DNA from: Angiostrongylus vasorum | Lineage: Eukaryota > Nematoda > Chromadorea > Rhabditida > Metastrongylidae | Direction of reading: 5' to 3' | DNA length: 64,000 bases | NCBI GenBank assembly: GCA_018806985.1 | Contig: JADANN010000174.1 | Location: 2,554,001-2,618,000 of the forward strand | Shown: in pieces, positions 11,885-23,110 of the stretch | Layout of the letters: the number at the start of each line of letters is the position of its first letter | How positions within the stretch are numbered: the stretch's first letter is position 1 | The notes under the pieces: generated by a model | The model's input: the letters and a program-made list of their open reading frames with translations, nothing else | What the model was told of the DNA's origin: nothing | The model's database searches: none | Made by a program: the position numbers and the translations under genes

Positions 11885-12043
11885 ATGTCAGTCGAAACGG
11901 AGACGGACGTCGACCGGAATGAATTGTCATCTCAGAGAAGTGTCAAAGAACTACCAAGCAGTTCGTGTGGTCAACAAATGACCGAAGAACGCGAGATCTT
12001 AGACCGTAGCCGCTTTTTTTCTAGAACAATTAGGAGAACTTAA
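11885..12043 (+). CDS. Possible coding exon, acidic Ser/Glu-rich N-terminus (weak)
   Basis: An ATG opens a 52-residue frame beginning MSVETETDVDRNELSSQ and continuing KELPSSSCGQQMTEEREIL, with acidic, Ser- and Glu-rich composition typical of a protein N-terminus. It sits in a locally GC-rich patch (about 11650-12000) that stands out from AT-rich flanks, as a promoter or first exon might. I see no domain, and I could not join it to a second exon with confidence. A poly-T run ending in CTAG at about 12010-12023 could be a splice acceptor in another model. It may equally be chance. Confidence 0.25.
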   Translation: MSVETETDVDRNELSSQRSVKELPSSSCGQQMTEEREILDRSRFFSRTIRRT

Positions 12044-12392
12044 AACAAAGCAGGGAACTTAGGAACGTACGAGTGTAGTGATGGAGTTCGAACAATGAAA
12101 AGTACAGGAAGTAGAAAAATTTCTTGTTCTATTTTTTTTAGCAATTACAAAGTTTACGAATGCATTCGGACACCTACACATTGTTGTAAACGTGTTCAAT
12201 AGAATATCTCTCAACGGTTTCTTTTTTATTTTTCAAATACACATAAAATAGCATTCCAAGGACTAACCCTTATAAGGTTGATTAGATGAGTAGTACTACG
12301 GGAAATTTCTTAAAAAAAGAACCACAGAAATCGTATACATATGTACTGTAAAAGTAGTTTTGCTTAGCTCAGATCTCATCGATGTGCTTACG

Positions 12393-12535
12393 AGGGTCGT
12401 GTAGTGCGGTGGCCGTTCCTTATAAGCAAGTCTCTGATTCGACCACACCCCCAGAGCCTCCAAGCCTGCCATTCGTCCGGGTCTAGAACTTGGTACCAGA
12501 CTCTGGGAGCAACTGAGTTCCTCTAGTCTATGTGG
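12393..12535 (+). repeat. SINE-2 copy (short SINE-1-related element)
   Basis: Reads GGGTCGTGTAGTGCGGTGG (A-box-like), GATTCGACCAC (B-box-like), CCAGACTCTGGGAGCAACTG and CTCTAGTCT. It resembles SINE-1 up to the GGTACCAGACT block and then diverges. A second copy lies at 47789-47935. Confidence 0.6.
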
Positions 12536-12544
12536 AAGCATTAC

Positions 12545-12640
12545 TAATCCAGAATTCCAGCGAGAATCGACACGACCACCATTCAGCGACATTCATAAAG
12601 AATGCAACAATCCTTAAGCAGAGTACCCACGCACAGAAGA
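12545..12640. repeat. Diverged repeat shared with 25700-25775
   Basis: Contains CATTCATAAAGAATGCAAC followed by CTTAAGCAGAGTACCCA. A similar order of words (ACGTTCATACAGAAGATC, CTCAAGCAGTAGCAC) is found near 25.7 kb. Similarity was judged by eye at around two-thirds identity; the family is unknown. Confidence 0.35.
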
Positions 12641-12894
12641 TCTTCGTAGATGGTACATGCGAGGAAACGAGTTTAATGCAAGAAATCTTAGGAACTGCGT
12701 AGTAGATGTGAAGAAGGGAATGTAAAAATGCTAACTTGACGGTATATTTTACCGTTTCAATGATGACAGGGAACAGGATCTCTATCGAATGGGTTGTTGG
12801 CAAAGGTATTTTAATCGTTTTGATTGCGCCAATATGAAGCAGTTTGCACCTATAGAATAGGCTCTTGGCTACTTTGGTTAGCAGCTTGGTTACA

Positions 12895-12960
12895 GGTCAT
12901 TCTTGAGTATCCAATCGGTTGCCCAGTCTATACAGCTAACCGATTGAATTGATTTATCAC
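12895..12960 (-). mobile_element. Short Penelope-like reverse transcriptase fragment
   Basis: Minus strand encodes a decayed SCIDWATDWI, matching SCIDGPTDRI of the larger Penelope-like element at 37.7-40.3 kb. The shared nucleotides include CAGTCTATACAGCTAA. Flanks are too diverged to extend. Confidence 0.4.
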
Positions 12961-12964
12961 TGAA

Positions 12965-15900
12965 AACGAGCCCGTGGGCGCTCAGAAGCTATGACAGTGA
13001 ACAACTAAGGGTGTTCAGTATGAACTTTGTACTGGTAGTGAATAATCCATCGTCATGACAGATCCTTTCAAATTATTCGCTGGTAAAGGCTGCTGTGACA
13101 AAAATGAAGATCAGTGTTTTGAACAACGGAAAGTTCCGAATACGAAGAAACTCCTCGGCTATAGCAAAAACGGAAGGACGCACCATGGTAATTCTTATAA
13201 ACTTACACATTTTCCTTAGGCGATAGCATTCTTCTTACTTTTAGTACACAGTCATTTGCTATGGTTAATGAGATCTGATGGCACCTTTCACTGAACCCGT
13301 GTTGAGTAGAGTATCCCAGGCCCAGAATAGCCTGATAACAAAACTGTCAGGGCTCATACTAAATATCAGTAATCATAGGAAAGAAACAAAAACCATAAAA
13401 AAAGCATGTTAAGTGTAAACACACTCCGCTCGCTATCTTCATAGGCTATGACGTAGTAGGAGCTAGTTGCGAACAAAAGCTGCTGAGTCAAATCATCATT
13501 GTGGATGGATCACCGCCAGGTAAAATGCAATCTTTTACCGAGCACACCGAGTTTACAACATCCGTCAGAAGCTTTACTTTCTCCAATGAAAATAATATCG
13601 TCCTTACGGCTTTTCTTATAGAGCAGCTGCATAATTAACATTACTACTCGGTTGAGTGTCGTTCAGATCTGGTGATGATCTCGAAGTCTGTCACTGTTTA
13701 ACAATGGGGGAACCCCTTTTCACCTTCCAGCCCCTCTTCCACTGCCCGTTCCGATAACGGAGGATCGATAAGTGATTAACTGAGAGTGCGGGACACCGTC
13801 AACACCGTCATTGCCAGTAACGACGAGACCAGCCGTATTTAGCAGTCTAAGAGTAATGAGAGACCGCCATTAATTAGCCAATCACCTAATAATATGATGA
13901 GGCATAGAAGAGCTTCACAAATTACTTTTGAGCCATGGTCTATAACTTCTTCATGCCAAATTTTTACCGCCATCAAACTGTGGTGTTTGTGCAATGTCGA
14001 AGTGAGCTACAATTCAGATTTATCCTGAAGAAGAGTTACCCAACTTGAATTGAAACCAGTGCCAGCAATCCTAAAAAAGGTAGAATAGAAGCTTTTAGCA
14101 ATGTGGTAAATATCTATCCGATCCATAGGGGTCTGTATTTGTCAATAGTGAGACCTGTGGAACTCCAGGCGTTGGTTCCTTAGGAGCACCCAAGAAGAAA
14201 AATTTTTGCGAAATTACTTCCGTACAGATAGGAATGTGCTCATCCGCTTCGTAAAGGTGAGCTTCTCTTGTATTAAGTAAGAAAAAAGGTATGCAGATCC
14301 GCGTATGAAGTGTTCTAGGTTGGAAAAGCAGCGGTCTACCCATATAATCGGCTATCCTATCATAGGCAAAGTCAAGCGCTCTCAGTTCGGTCATTTTCAG
14401 TTCAAGCAATTCCTCTGTTGGCTTATAAGATTGAGTTCTTCACTAAAAAGGTCTTTAGAAGATTATAGGTTTTCGAATTCCTTATCACTGGCATAGTGGT
14501 GGTGATAGTGTAAGCTGTACTTGAAGTCACGGACACATTGAGGTCATCTAAGTACTCAAGTGATTAACAATACAAAATGAACCACATGGAAATTTTATTT
14601 TTCTCCTATTTTTATTTTAAGCATGAATCCATCGGAAATATATTGTCATTTTCTCTAAAATCCCACAACGAGAATTTCCCATGAACTTCTCAAAATAGTG
14701 ATGGTCATAATATTCAGCCACAATCCGAAGAACGAAGAAAAAAACTGATGTGATGTAAACTTCTCTTCGCTTCCATTCTTTTTATTCCAGTGACTAGTCA
14801 GTGTAAAGGGGCTGGCTTCCACTAGCTTAGCGTAAGCGTTGTAATCCAATCCATAAAACTACTTTCTATAAGCTTCACTTAACATTTAGTTCATTTATGC
14901 TTGCTTCGTAGATAGGAGGTTACAATATGATGTTGATACGGCTCTCCAAAAAGGCCACGTTCGTCGCAACATCAGACTGAAGTCAGTGATAGAAAACTGG
15001 TGTCGGCTCATCAAGAACAGAAAAGGCCCAGAATCCTCTCCATCTATTTCAAACAGAGGTGGGCAGTTCCTATGATCGAAAAGAATCAAAAGGACACAGT
15101 GAAACAGAAGAAACATATTAACCATCCCATGGATTAGTCATTCAATTACTGTGATCGAAGAGTTCCATAAGAGGGCGATTTGGTAGAATTTTACGGTTGA
15201 ATCAGCCTTCGTATCATGATGATAATTGGCTGTTGCTTGAATGGGATGCCGTGAGTGACGCCAGAAAAGCGGTCGCTTATAGTCCAGATGTCCATCGTTC
15301 TTCGATAAGTCTATTTCGGTTTCGATCAAACACCACAAACACAGTTGCATAAACTCTTCTGAATCGCGATGATATTTCTGTACTTTGATTTGTTGCTGGT
15401 GACTCTTAAAAAAACTACTCGAGTGGAATTACGGTAAATGGCGTGAAGCACTTGGGGCACTGGATAGTTTTTATTCATCAATATTTGCTTATTACGTGTG
15501 ATGAATGGAAAGTGCATGTGAGAGATTTCTCACAACGGTTTTCAAGTAGTTCGCCTGATTTGCGATTTACTTTCAGGCAACATGACTTCGTCTATAGCAT
15601 GTTCTTTCGTTCAACAGCATCAAATCTGAATACTGCACAAAACATAAGTGCAGTGGCTTGCGGAAGACTCTTAGCGCGGAAGAAAGGTCGCCCAGAAAAA
15701 GTACATCTTAGTGATCAACGTTTACATGTGTGGGGTTTTCTTTATCAGGCCAGAGATTTCACACATTTCCCTTCCGGTTCGGCAAATTGCTTCCCAACCA
15801 AGGGATGCAAACTCATAACTCACAGTCTTTCAGAAGACGATATTCTTATGGAACATTTTTTGGCAAGGTTGATAATGTAGCGTAGCATTCTTCTACAGTA

Positions 15901-16100
15901 TTCCAAACATAATTAACAATTTCGGAATTCGGTCAACTTAGTTTCCCAAAGTCGTAAATTTATTTTCGGTTATTTGTAACAATAATATGACTAATTAGGT
16001 GACTTCCTTTGCAAAGAATTGTGTGTGTTATAGCAAATTTTCATTCGACAGTTATGCTACTGGTTTAGCAAGATTTTTTCGCAGGTAACTCGAATACACT
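12965..16100. other. Unassigned AT-rich DNA with chance-length open frames
   Basis: The longest frames are at 14095-14409 (minus, 104 residues) and 15443-15880 (plus, 145 residues). Neither has a recognisable domain and neither could be tied into a gene model. No repeat family member was recognised. Confidence 0.35.
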
Positions 16101-16104
16101 ACGG

Positions 16105-16372
16105 CACATATGGCACAGTGGTTGGAGGCGCCCTGCAACACACACATGGGATCGGTCCCTGCAACCGTGTCTCACTAAGCTTTCCATCCCTCCCGGTTCG
16201 GCAAATTGGTACCAGACTTGTCTGGGAGGATAGCAGCACTGGCTCGATACATCGGTGGGCCACCGCGAGTCATTGTAAAGGCCAGATATGCATTCAGTCA
16301 CCTCCAACGATGCTTAGTGAAGTCGAATTCATGGCGCATCCCTCAGGGGATTAATCATTGCCGACAACTTCA
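16105..16372 (+). repeat. SINE-1 copy, near full length
   Basis: Well preserved: ATGGCACAGTGGTTGGAGG, GGGATCGGTCCC, GGTACCAGACTTGTCTGG and AATTCATGGCGCATCCCTC are all present. The end is slightly altered (TTGCCGACAACTTC). Confidence 0.85.
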
Positions 16373-16374
16373 TC

Positions 16375-17315
16375 CTTCTTGGGCTTCTATCTCGACGAAA
16401 TAGTGGCTACGCGTCAGAACAGGTTGTTAGCTGAACTTGTAAATCGGAGGAGGTTCTCCGCCTGGTGAGCAAACCTCTTCCTACTCTTCCGATCTTTCCC
16501 AAAAAGAGAGTAGCTAGTTTCATTTGGCATGGATTGCCCTATTTAAGGAAGAAAGTGCGCATCGCAGTTCGACATCCAGGGGGCACCCACGCCTATGACA
16601 AGGCGGCATACCGTTTCGTTGTTATTCACATGTGCCTCACACTTTCACTGACGGTTTCACTTTCAGCGGGAATTTTCTGCACCACCTACTCTGTGAAAAT
16701 TATGGGTGGGAAGTATTCGTTGGAGTTCTTCTTCGAATCCTCAAATTATTAGATAATCATGTACTTCCATGAGGATCTTTCGCCATTATTATACTTATAA
16801 ATACACCTGGTACTAAAGTTGCTTGGAAATACCGTGGCGTCGCACTCACTCGACTTATCATTTATCGATCTCTCATTATCGGGACGGGCGATGAGAGAAG
16901 CACGAATGTGGTGTGGGGATTCCCCGGTGTTTTGTAAACACCCAACATCTAAGGTGAATTCCCCGTTTAGTACACACCTAATTCACGACACTCCCAAATA
17001 TCGAACCAGGCCAGACCGAATCACTTGCGCTCACTACTGTCTGCGCTAAGTCTGACCCTCTGTATCCGTGCTATCACGTCCAATAGGTAACTCATGTTTC
17101 CTAACATTTCCATAACTGCAACGTATTCTCTTGTCCAGGAAAGCAATGTTCTAGAAATGGATTTCTCATTCGTGTAATACACATGCCTTCATTCGCTCTC
17201 ACACATGACAGTGTTATTAGCTCACAAGCAGTTATCAGTGATTTTTATGGTGTGTCATCAAAGGTAGCTGTCGAGGACAACACCTTCGTTTACATGGACG
17301 AACAGTCACATGACA
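16375..17315. other. Unassigned DNA between SINE-1 and RSE
   Basis: A 95-residue plus-strand frame at 16465-16752 has no recognisable family and no clear splice partners. Nothing else was recognised. Confidence 0.35.
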
Positions 17316-17317
17316 AT

Positions 17318-17705
17318 ACTTGATACTTGATACTTGAACGGCCCGTCCTCACTGCTTGTGCGGGGCCCCCAGCATATCGCCATTTTTCAGAGATTTGCTG
17401 GTTAAGCCACCCATTATGGTTACCTGGAGTCCCGAGGTCAGCCTGGCCAAAGTCTGCCCCAGGTCTTCACCACCACGGGTAGTCGCAGCCCTTGTGGATC
17501 AGAGGGAGATTTGCCACCATGCAGCTTTGATACTAGGACGGTGGTGGATTCTGGTATTGGTTCACTCTTAGGCTTCCTGATGGAAACGCCGGACTCCTTC
17601 TCAGCATGGGAAACCCTGTCGGCGGACGAATCTCCCGGCTGTACATCGCAGTCCGACACCCAGGAACGTCTCCCAGCCACGATGGGGCGGTAAACCGTTG
17701 GGAGG
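17318..17705 (-). repeat. RSE copy, full length
   Basis: The microsatellite end is (CTTGATA)n at 17320-17337 on the plus strand and the other end is GGGCGGTAAACCGTTGGG. A 90-residue minus-strand open frame crosses it, but its sequence is shared by all RSE copies. Confidence 0.85.
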
Positions 17706-18267
17706 CACATGATAATGATGTCATGAATTCCTGATTTCTTAAAACTGTTACCTATTAGATGTTTATCTCACGATTAATAGAAACCGATTCTTAACAGCCA
17801 ACTATTCCCAATTTCTAATTCTCATACAGCACCTCGCTTTGTAGCACGACAGCTCATGATTGCGTTGCTACATGAATTTTTTCAGCCGTGGTCTAAGTTT
17901 TCTTAAACCAGGACAAATTACAGAGGTCTTCTGAACTACTTTTAACTTTAAGTGTAATAATCTGCTGGAAATCAATAGTCCTGTGGATCGTAGCAATTCC
18001 TCTGAAGTTAGTTTAGCGCAAGAACCAGAAATTCCACTCGAAAATAAGATGATGAACTACCGCGGATAGTTCATGCGTCCTCTGTGTTAAGAGCAACAGT
18101 TACACTATGTACTAAAAGAAAAACAAACATCACGAAGTTGTCAATCAATCTTCCTACTGCGTGTGGTTTACAAACAATTCAATCGACCTAGATCTTGCTA
18201 AATCGAAACGCGGACAGACAGAAAACAGCTAGGCAACCAGGCGCCTTCGATAAAAAATGGATAGAGG

Positions 18268-18541
18268 ACGAAGCCCTCGACGTTAATGAATCCCTGTGGG
18301 ATGCGTCATGCATTCTACTTCATTAAGCATCGTTGGAGGTGACTGAATGCATATCCGCTCTTTACAATGATTTTCGGTGACCTGCTGATGAATCGAGTCA
18401 GTGCTGCCCTCCCTGCCAGACAGGTCTGGTACCAATTTGCCTACTCCGAGTGATGGAAGGCTTGGTGAGCCTTGGACGCGGCGATCGATCCCATGTGTAT
18501 TGCAAGGCGTTTCCAACCACTGCGCTATATACGCCCTTAGG
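18268..18541 (-). repeat. SINE-1 copy, near full length
   Basis: Plus strand runs from CGACGTTAATGAATCCC through AAGCATCGTTGGAGGTGA to CAACCACTGCGCTATATACG. Promoter boxes at the right end point leftward. Confidence 0.85.
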
Positions 18542-18544
18542 CTC

Positions 18545-19925
18545 TTCGATACATAATACAATATAACTGGTCAGGGTAAGCGCACTTGTGACCGTGGAAT
18601 TTGAAGACCGTGAGAGATCCGTCTGCTTGACCTATGCTTTTGATAATCGAGAACTACACAACACACCAGGAACCTTGAGTTCAACGAAACTCTTAACATC
18701 TGGAGACACCGAGAACGGCAACCTCACATGAAAGCTTTCAGTGGAGCAAACCATTAGATGGGCTTCTCAATCAGAACGTCTTGCCAGAAGTGGAATAAGA
18801 CAACACGTAATAGCACGCTATGGTTTGCTCTGGGATATTGTAGCCGTGTCTATAATACATGTACCAAAAGCGAGCAGGAATTGTGAACTAGGGAGTTCAC
18901 AGATACCTCAAAGAGGTATCTAGGCATATGAGAGCATCTAGCTACAGTTTCTTCTACAACCATGGTTATACTAATCATTACACATTAGGAGGTCTTCTGC
19001 GTTAGACTACCGCCATGTAAAATGGATAAAACGCTGCAGATGGTTCGCCCGACGACTGACATTAGAATGGCTAATTACCATACAACAATATACCACAAAA
19101 AAAGTCGCTGAAACATCTTTGGGAAGATTTTTTCTAGAAAACACAAAAAAAACATTGTCCAAGCATAGCACAGCATCAGAAAATTAACTTCTACAAGTAA
19201 TTTCTCAAGATTTTCTACCGACTACATGTACAAATACAAGAGCACCACGACAGAAACAAGAAAGATATTGACATTTTCACTCTCAAAGCAAACGTACATG
19301 AAAGCCCGAAAGTAGAGATGTGTTTAAATCATTTTTACGGCAAGCTGAAACAATGAACAGAACAACAGATCAAGAAAGGACGAAATCAAGAATAGAAACA
19401 AGATCAGCGGTTGCATGCGATCACTTGAAAATACTTCGTACGGCTGATTAGATGACTGTACAAGTGGTTCAAATATTTAGACACCTCTGATAAATATTAA
19501 ATAACGCTAGCAATGTATAAACATGAACACAATACTGAGATCCAGTGAGGGAGACTCAAAGACTACTTTCACTTATGCGGCCAGGATTCTTGAACCGTAA
19601 GGCCAGCAAACCGATTTGTTATTCTCTGAGAGTTTGTCATTCCAACCGATAAGAGCGAATCTAGTTGTGGGCAACCTGTTTTGCACAGTACACCAACCAT
19701 CTGGTCTGAAAATCTAATGGATGTTTTCTATGGAACCAGAAAAGCTACTATGCCATTCAAACAAATGATATGGAGTAAAGAAAAACAAAATATTGGTGGT
19801 GAGGTGAGAACATGAGTGAACTACACTGAAGTGTTGCCAAGCCTCACTAGGAACGATGTGAAGGTAATGTCGAAAAGCAGTGGTTTTAGAAAAACATAGA
19901 AACGCTGCTGATTTGCGGAAATCTT
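18545..19925. other. Unassigned AT-rich DNA
   Basis: No recognised exon or repeat. Short frames only. Confidence 0.4.
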
Positions 19926-19927
19926 AC

Positions 19928-20222
19928 TTACTTGAAACTTGAACGGCCCTCACTAGTTCTGCGGTCCCCAGCATAATCACCATTTTTCGGAGATTTGCTG
20001 GTTAAGCCATTGTGGTTCCCTGGAATCCCGAGGACAGCCTGGCTAAAGTCTGCCCCACGTCGTCACCGCGATAGGCAGTCGCAGCCCTTGTGGATCAGAG
20101 GGAGATTTGCCACCATGCGACTTTGATACCAGGACGCTGGTGGATCCTGGTATTGGTTTACTCTTAGGTTTAGGTAGGCTTCCTGATGGAAACGCCGGAC
20201 TCCTTTTCAGCTTGGGAGACCC
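19928..20222 (-). repeat. RSE copy, 3' three-quarters
   Basis: Microsatellite end CTTACTTGAAACTTGAACGG lies at the left. The element then runs through GCCACCATGCGACTTTGATA and stops at the GGAGACCCC point, lacking its 5' quarter. Confidence 0.8.
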
Positions 20223-21716
20223 CTTTAGGGAAATCACGTTTATGAAACAGCAATGTAGTTCAAAATGTAACAAAAAACGCTGAAAAAAAACACATGTGTG
20301 AGAACTCGGTGCAGAAATCAACAATGCTTTTGGAACATCATTACATGCTGCTAGAGAAAACATTCATATTAGCTCATCTTGCTGAGCGAGATATGAGTTT
20401 TGACAAAAGATAAAATAAAAAAAATTTTTTGTGTTGTACATAACTGCGAATTTTTGTTCATTTCAACTAATAAAGTTGACTACGAGATAAGATATTTTAC
20501 TCAGCAGCTGAAAGACTAAATCGTTCTTCGGTCCAAATGCATTGAAACCAAGGCACATGGGCGCGATTGTGTAAGCTTGTAAATACTTCGGCATGTTCAC
20601 GATGCTCATGTTCGGTATTTATGTAATATGAAGTGATTTTAGCATCAAACAGATGGCGACTGTTCAAACGTTGGAGCGAAACATTTACTTCGATACGGCA
20701 ATCTCCATGAGTTGTGCGGACCCCAGCACATGGGTGGAATGCTCATACCGTAATCTGTGAAACGTCGGCAGCTGCTAGTAAAGCTTATTAATTTTAATTG
20801 CAAACACGTCGGCGTAACACGTAGCTGGTCGTCTCAAGGGACGCTTGCATCTAGGTGGAGTGCATTTTGCAGTTTTCTTCTATCTATCGTCTGTTCATCT
20901 CAATATGTGACTGGCCCATCTACGCTCGCCAACTATGTAATCTTCTGGATCTCGAAAATGAGATAGATTTCGAAGTCTAGGGCTTCGCATTCCGACTAGA
21001 ATGTTGTGAGTGCTGGTTAAGTCACACATGACATCCTTCAAGGGCTCTACGCCTGGTGCACAGTCTTCTTGACGTGGTTGAAGTATCAGCTCACGTCCCT
21101 TCTGATGGCCTCTTTGAGAAGCTCGGATGCGGCCCATTACTCTCCTTCTTTTGTCTAATTCCTCCTCTCTATGTTGTTCACCACGTTCACTGAACGTCCA
21201 AGAGACACACACGTGCGAGATTGTCACTGTAATCAGAGAATCATCCAGTCCGAATTTTTCGCGTTCCCTCCATGGGTTCGTCAAAAACTGGAAGTTCGTA
21301 CGCCGTTCTAATCCCAGTCGAGTGAATTCTTCATCCACTGCAGTGGGGCAGTAAATAACTTTGGCGATACTGCGTCGCCCTTTTAAACCCCTTTTGCTAT
21401 AAGTATGGTGAGGTGCTAATGAAACAGCTGTATATTTGTGTTGCAGTTCCAACAATAGTCAGCTAGCGTTTGTACACAGGACGACACCACTTCTTGGTCG
21501 ACGAGCGTTGATAGGACTGCATTTGTTTCGACGCTGTCAAACGCTTTCTCATAGTCGATAAAGATTACGACAAGAGGCATGTAGTTTTTCCCAACAAACT
21601 TCTGTGACCCCGAAAACGGTTTGGATGTTACCCATGCAGCATAATTCTTATCAGAATCCTGTTTGCTTAACTGGATGTGCCTCGTCTAAGGTCTTCGATA
21701 AATAATAATAAAATGA

Positions 21717-21976
21717 TAAAGCTCTCTGCCTTGATCAATCCTTGAGGGATGCGCCATTCACTCAACTTCACTAAGTATCACTGGAGGTGACCGAATGCAT
21801 ATCTGGCCTTTACCATGACTCGCGGTGGCCTACCGATATATCGAGCCAGTGCTGCTATCCTCCCATGCAAGCCTGGTACCAATTTGCCGACCCCGGAGAG
21901 ATGGAAGGCGGGCGCGGGGATCGATTTCACGTGTTTGTCGCAGTGGCGCCTCCAACCTCGCGCCACAGGTGTTGGA
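21717..21976 (-). repeat. SINE-1 copy nested in the RTE LINE
   Basis: Plus strand shows CTTGATCAATCCTTGAGGG at the left and GTGGCGCCTCCAACCTCGCG at the right. It splits the reverse transcriptase reading just before LDEAHPVKQ. Confidence 0.85.
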
Positions 21977-22040
21977 TATGAACAACATTGCGGGCAGCTT
22001 TTAAAGTATGTTCAATAAAGATATTGGACGGTAGTGTTAG

Positions 22041-22400
22041 CTTTGTGATTCGCTGCCTACTCCAATTTTCACGGCAGGATATTATGCGAAATACAACCAC
22101 AATGATGCTGAGATACTTGCAAAACTCCGGACCGCAGGTGTCTGTTGTAAGGAACGAACGCGCTATTACCCTTTTAGGCGCTAACGCGGTCACAACCACA
22201 CCATGCGGGGCCTTCGTTTCACCTGTCTCTCAGCTGGTTCTATCGATCAGTGCCATCAGCAATGACCCATGTAGTAGGCAGCAAATAAAAAAAGCTGATA
22301 CTGTGATTTCAACTAAAGCCTCAGCTTAACTAGGTTCAATGCTGATTTGGACTCCCCCAGATCAATGGCGCTGACGGTTGATTGCAGATGGCACTGATCT
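22041..22400 (-). repeat. SINE-3 full-length copy nested in the RTE LINE, with target-site duplication
   Basis: The longest SINE-3 in the window. Plus strand runs from ACTCCAATTTTCACGGCAGG through CCGGACCGCAGGTGTCTG and CCATGCGGGGCCTTCG to CAGCTTAACTAGGTTCAATG and GATGGCACTGATCT. Flanks ATATTGGACGGTAGTGTTAG (22021-22040) and ATATTGGACGATAGTTAG (22401-22418) look like a target-site duplication within the RTE sequence encoding NYRPI. Confidence 0.85.
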
Positions 22401-22838
22401 ATATTGGACGATAGTTAGGAAGATCCATTTGGGCATCCTTCCTGGGTAGGATGATCAAGCGCGAGGTCGTTCATTGGTCTGGAACTTCCCAATTCTAAAG
22501 GTAAAATGTCATGTAAGTTGCGAAAAGTGCATGTACATATGTAGTTTGTCACCTCCATCTCTGAGGAAATCGGCGGTGACATCATCAAGTCCTAGAGCTG
22601 TGCCTCTCTTCATATTTTCTACCGCAACTCGAACTTTAGAGGGTAGAATCCCGGGCACCTTTCACCATCAGGGATTTCGGGGTTCGAGATGGAGGTTATG
22701 GAGCATTAAAGACTGCTATAGAGCTTTTCCTTTGTTAGTTCAATGCTTTTGCGAACAGCTCCCACAGGTGGCAATTATTTCTAGCCGTTTCATGTGTTCC
22801 CAAGACCGACTTTCTGTTAACCTCGGCACTGATTGATA

Positions 22839-23110
22839 AAACAATGTTTTTTCTTCAATAAGCAGACACAAGGTTGTTATTATAGATTTATTAGGATACA
22901 AAGCTGACGTTTCGGCGATTTCGATTTCTTCAGAGCCGTTTATTTGTTGTAACTATTTAAGTTAGTTGATGGATAGCAGCCGCACAGAGTATAACATGGG
23001 TGATAACTGTCTCCCATGAAGAAAGCGAAATCGCCGAAACGTCAGCTTTGTATCCTAATAAATCTATAATAACAACCTCGTGTCTGCTTATTGAAGAAAA
23101 AACATCGTTT
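22839..23110. repeat. HH-IR element inserted in the RTE LINE
   Basis: Near-perfect inverted arms of about 85-90 bp begin with ACAATGTTTTTTCTTCAATA and end with its near complement. The minus-strand core at 22903-22937 reads GGCT-CTGAAGA...CGAAACGTCAGC. The plus-strand core at 23014-23046 reads ATGAAGA-A-GCGA-AA-TCGC-CGAAACGTCAGC. Both have the AACCTCGTG or AACCTTGTG tail. The conserved companion block CGACTTTCTGTTAACCTCGG lies just to the left at 22807-22826. It interrupts the LINE between endonuclease and reverse transcriptase parts. Confidence 0.8.

Noticed and set aside
14095..14409. 104-residue minus-strand frame with LELKMTELRALDF-like wording and flanking AG/GT sites
   Set aside because: Phases of the candidate splice sites do not join, and no family is recognised. 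Kept as unassigned DNA.
15443..15880. 145-residue plus-strand open frame starting at GTG
   Set aside because: No recognisable domain or splice context; about one frame of this length is expected by chance in a window this size.
17438..17710. Minus-strand 90-residue frame repeated at several loci
   Set aside because: It is the body of the RSE repeat; decayed versions occur in every copy with differing stops.
20895..21455. 186-residue minus-strand frame, the longest single-frame stretch except the Penelope frames
   Set aside because: Not a host gene: RDPEDYIVGERRWASHIL and the neighbouring FIDYEKAFDSV identify it as RTE LINE remains.
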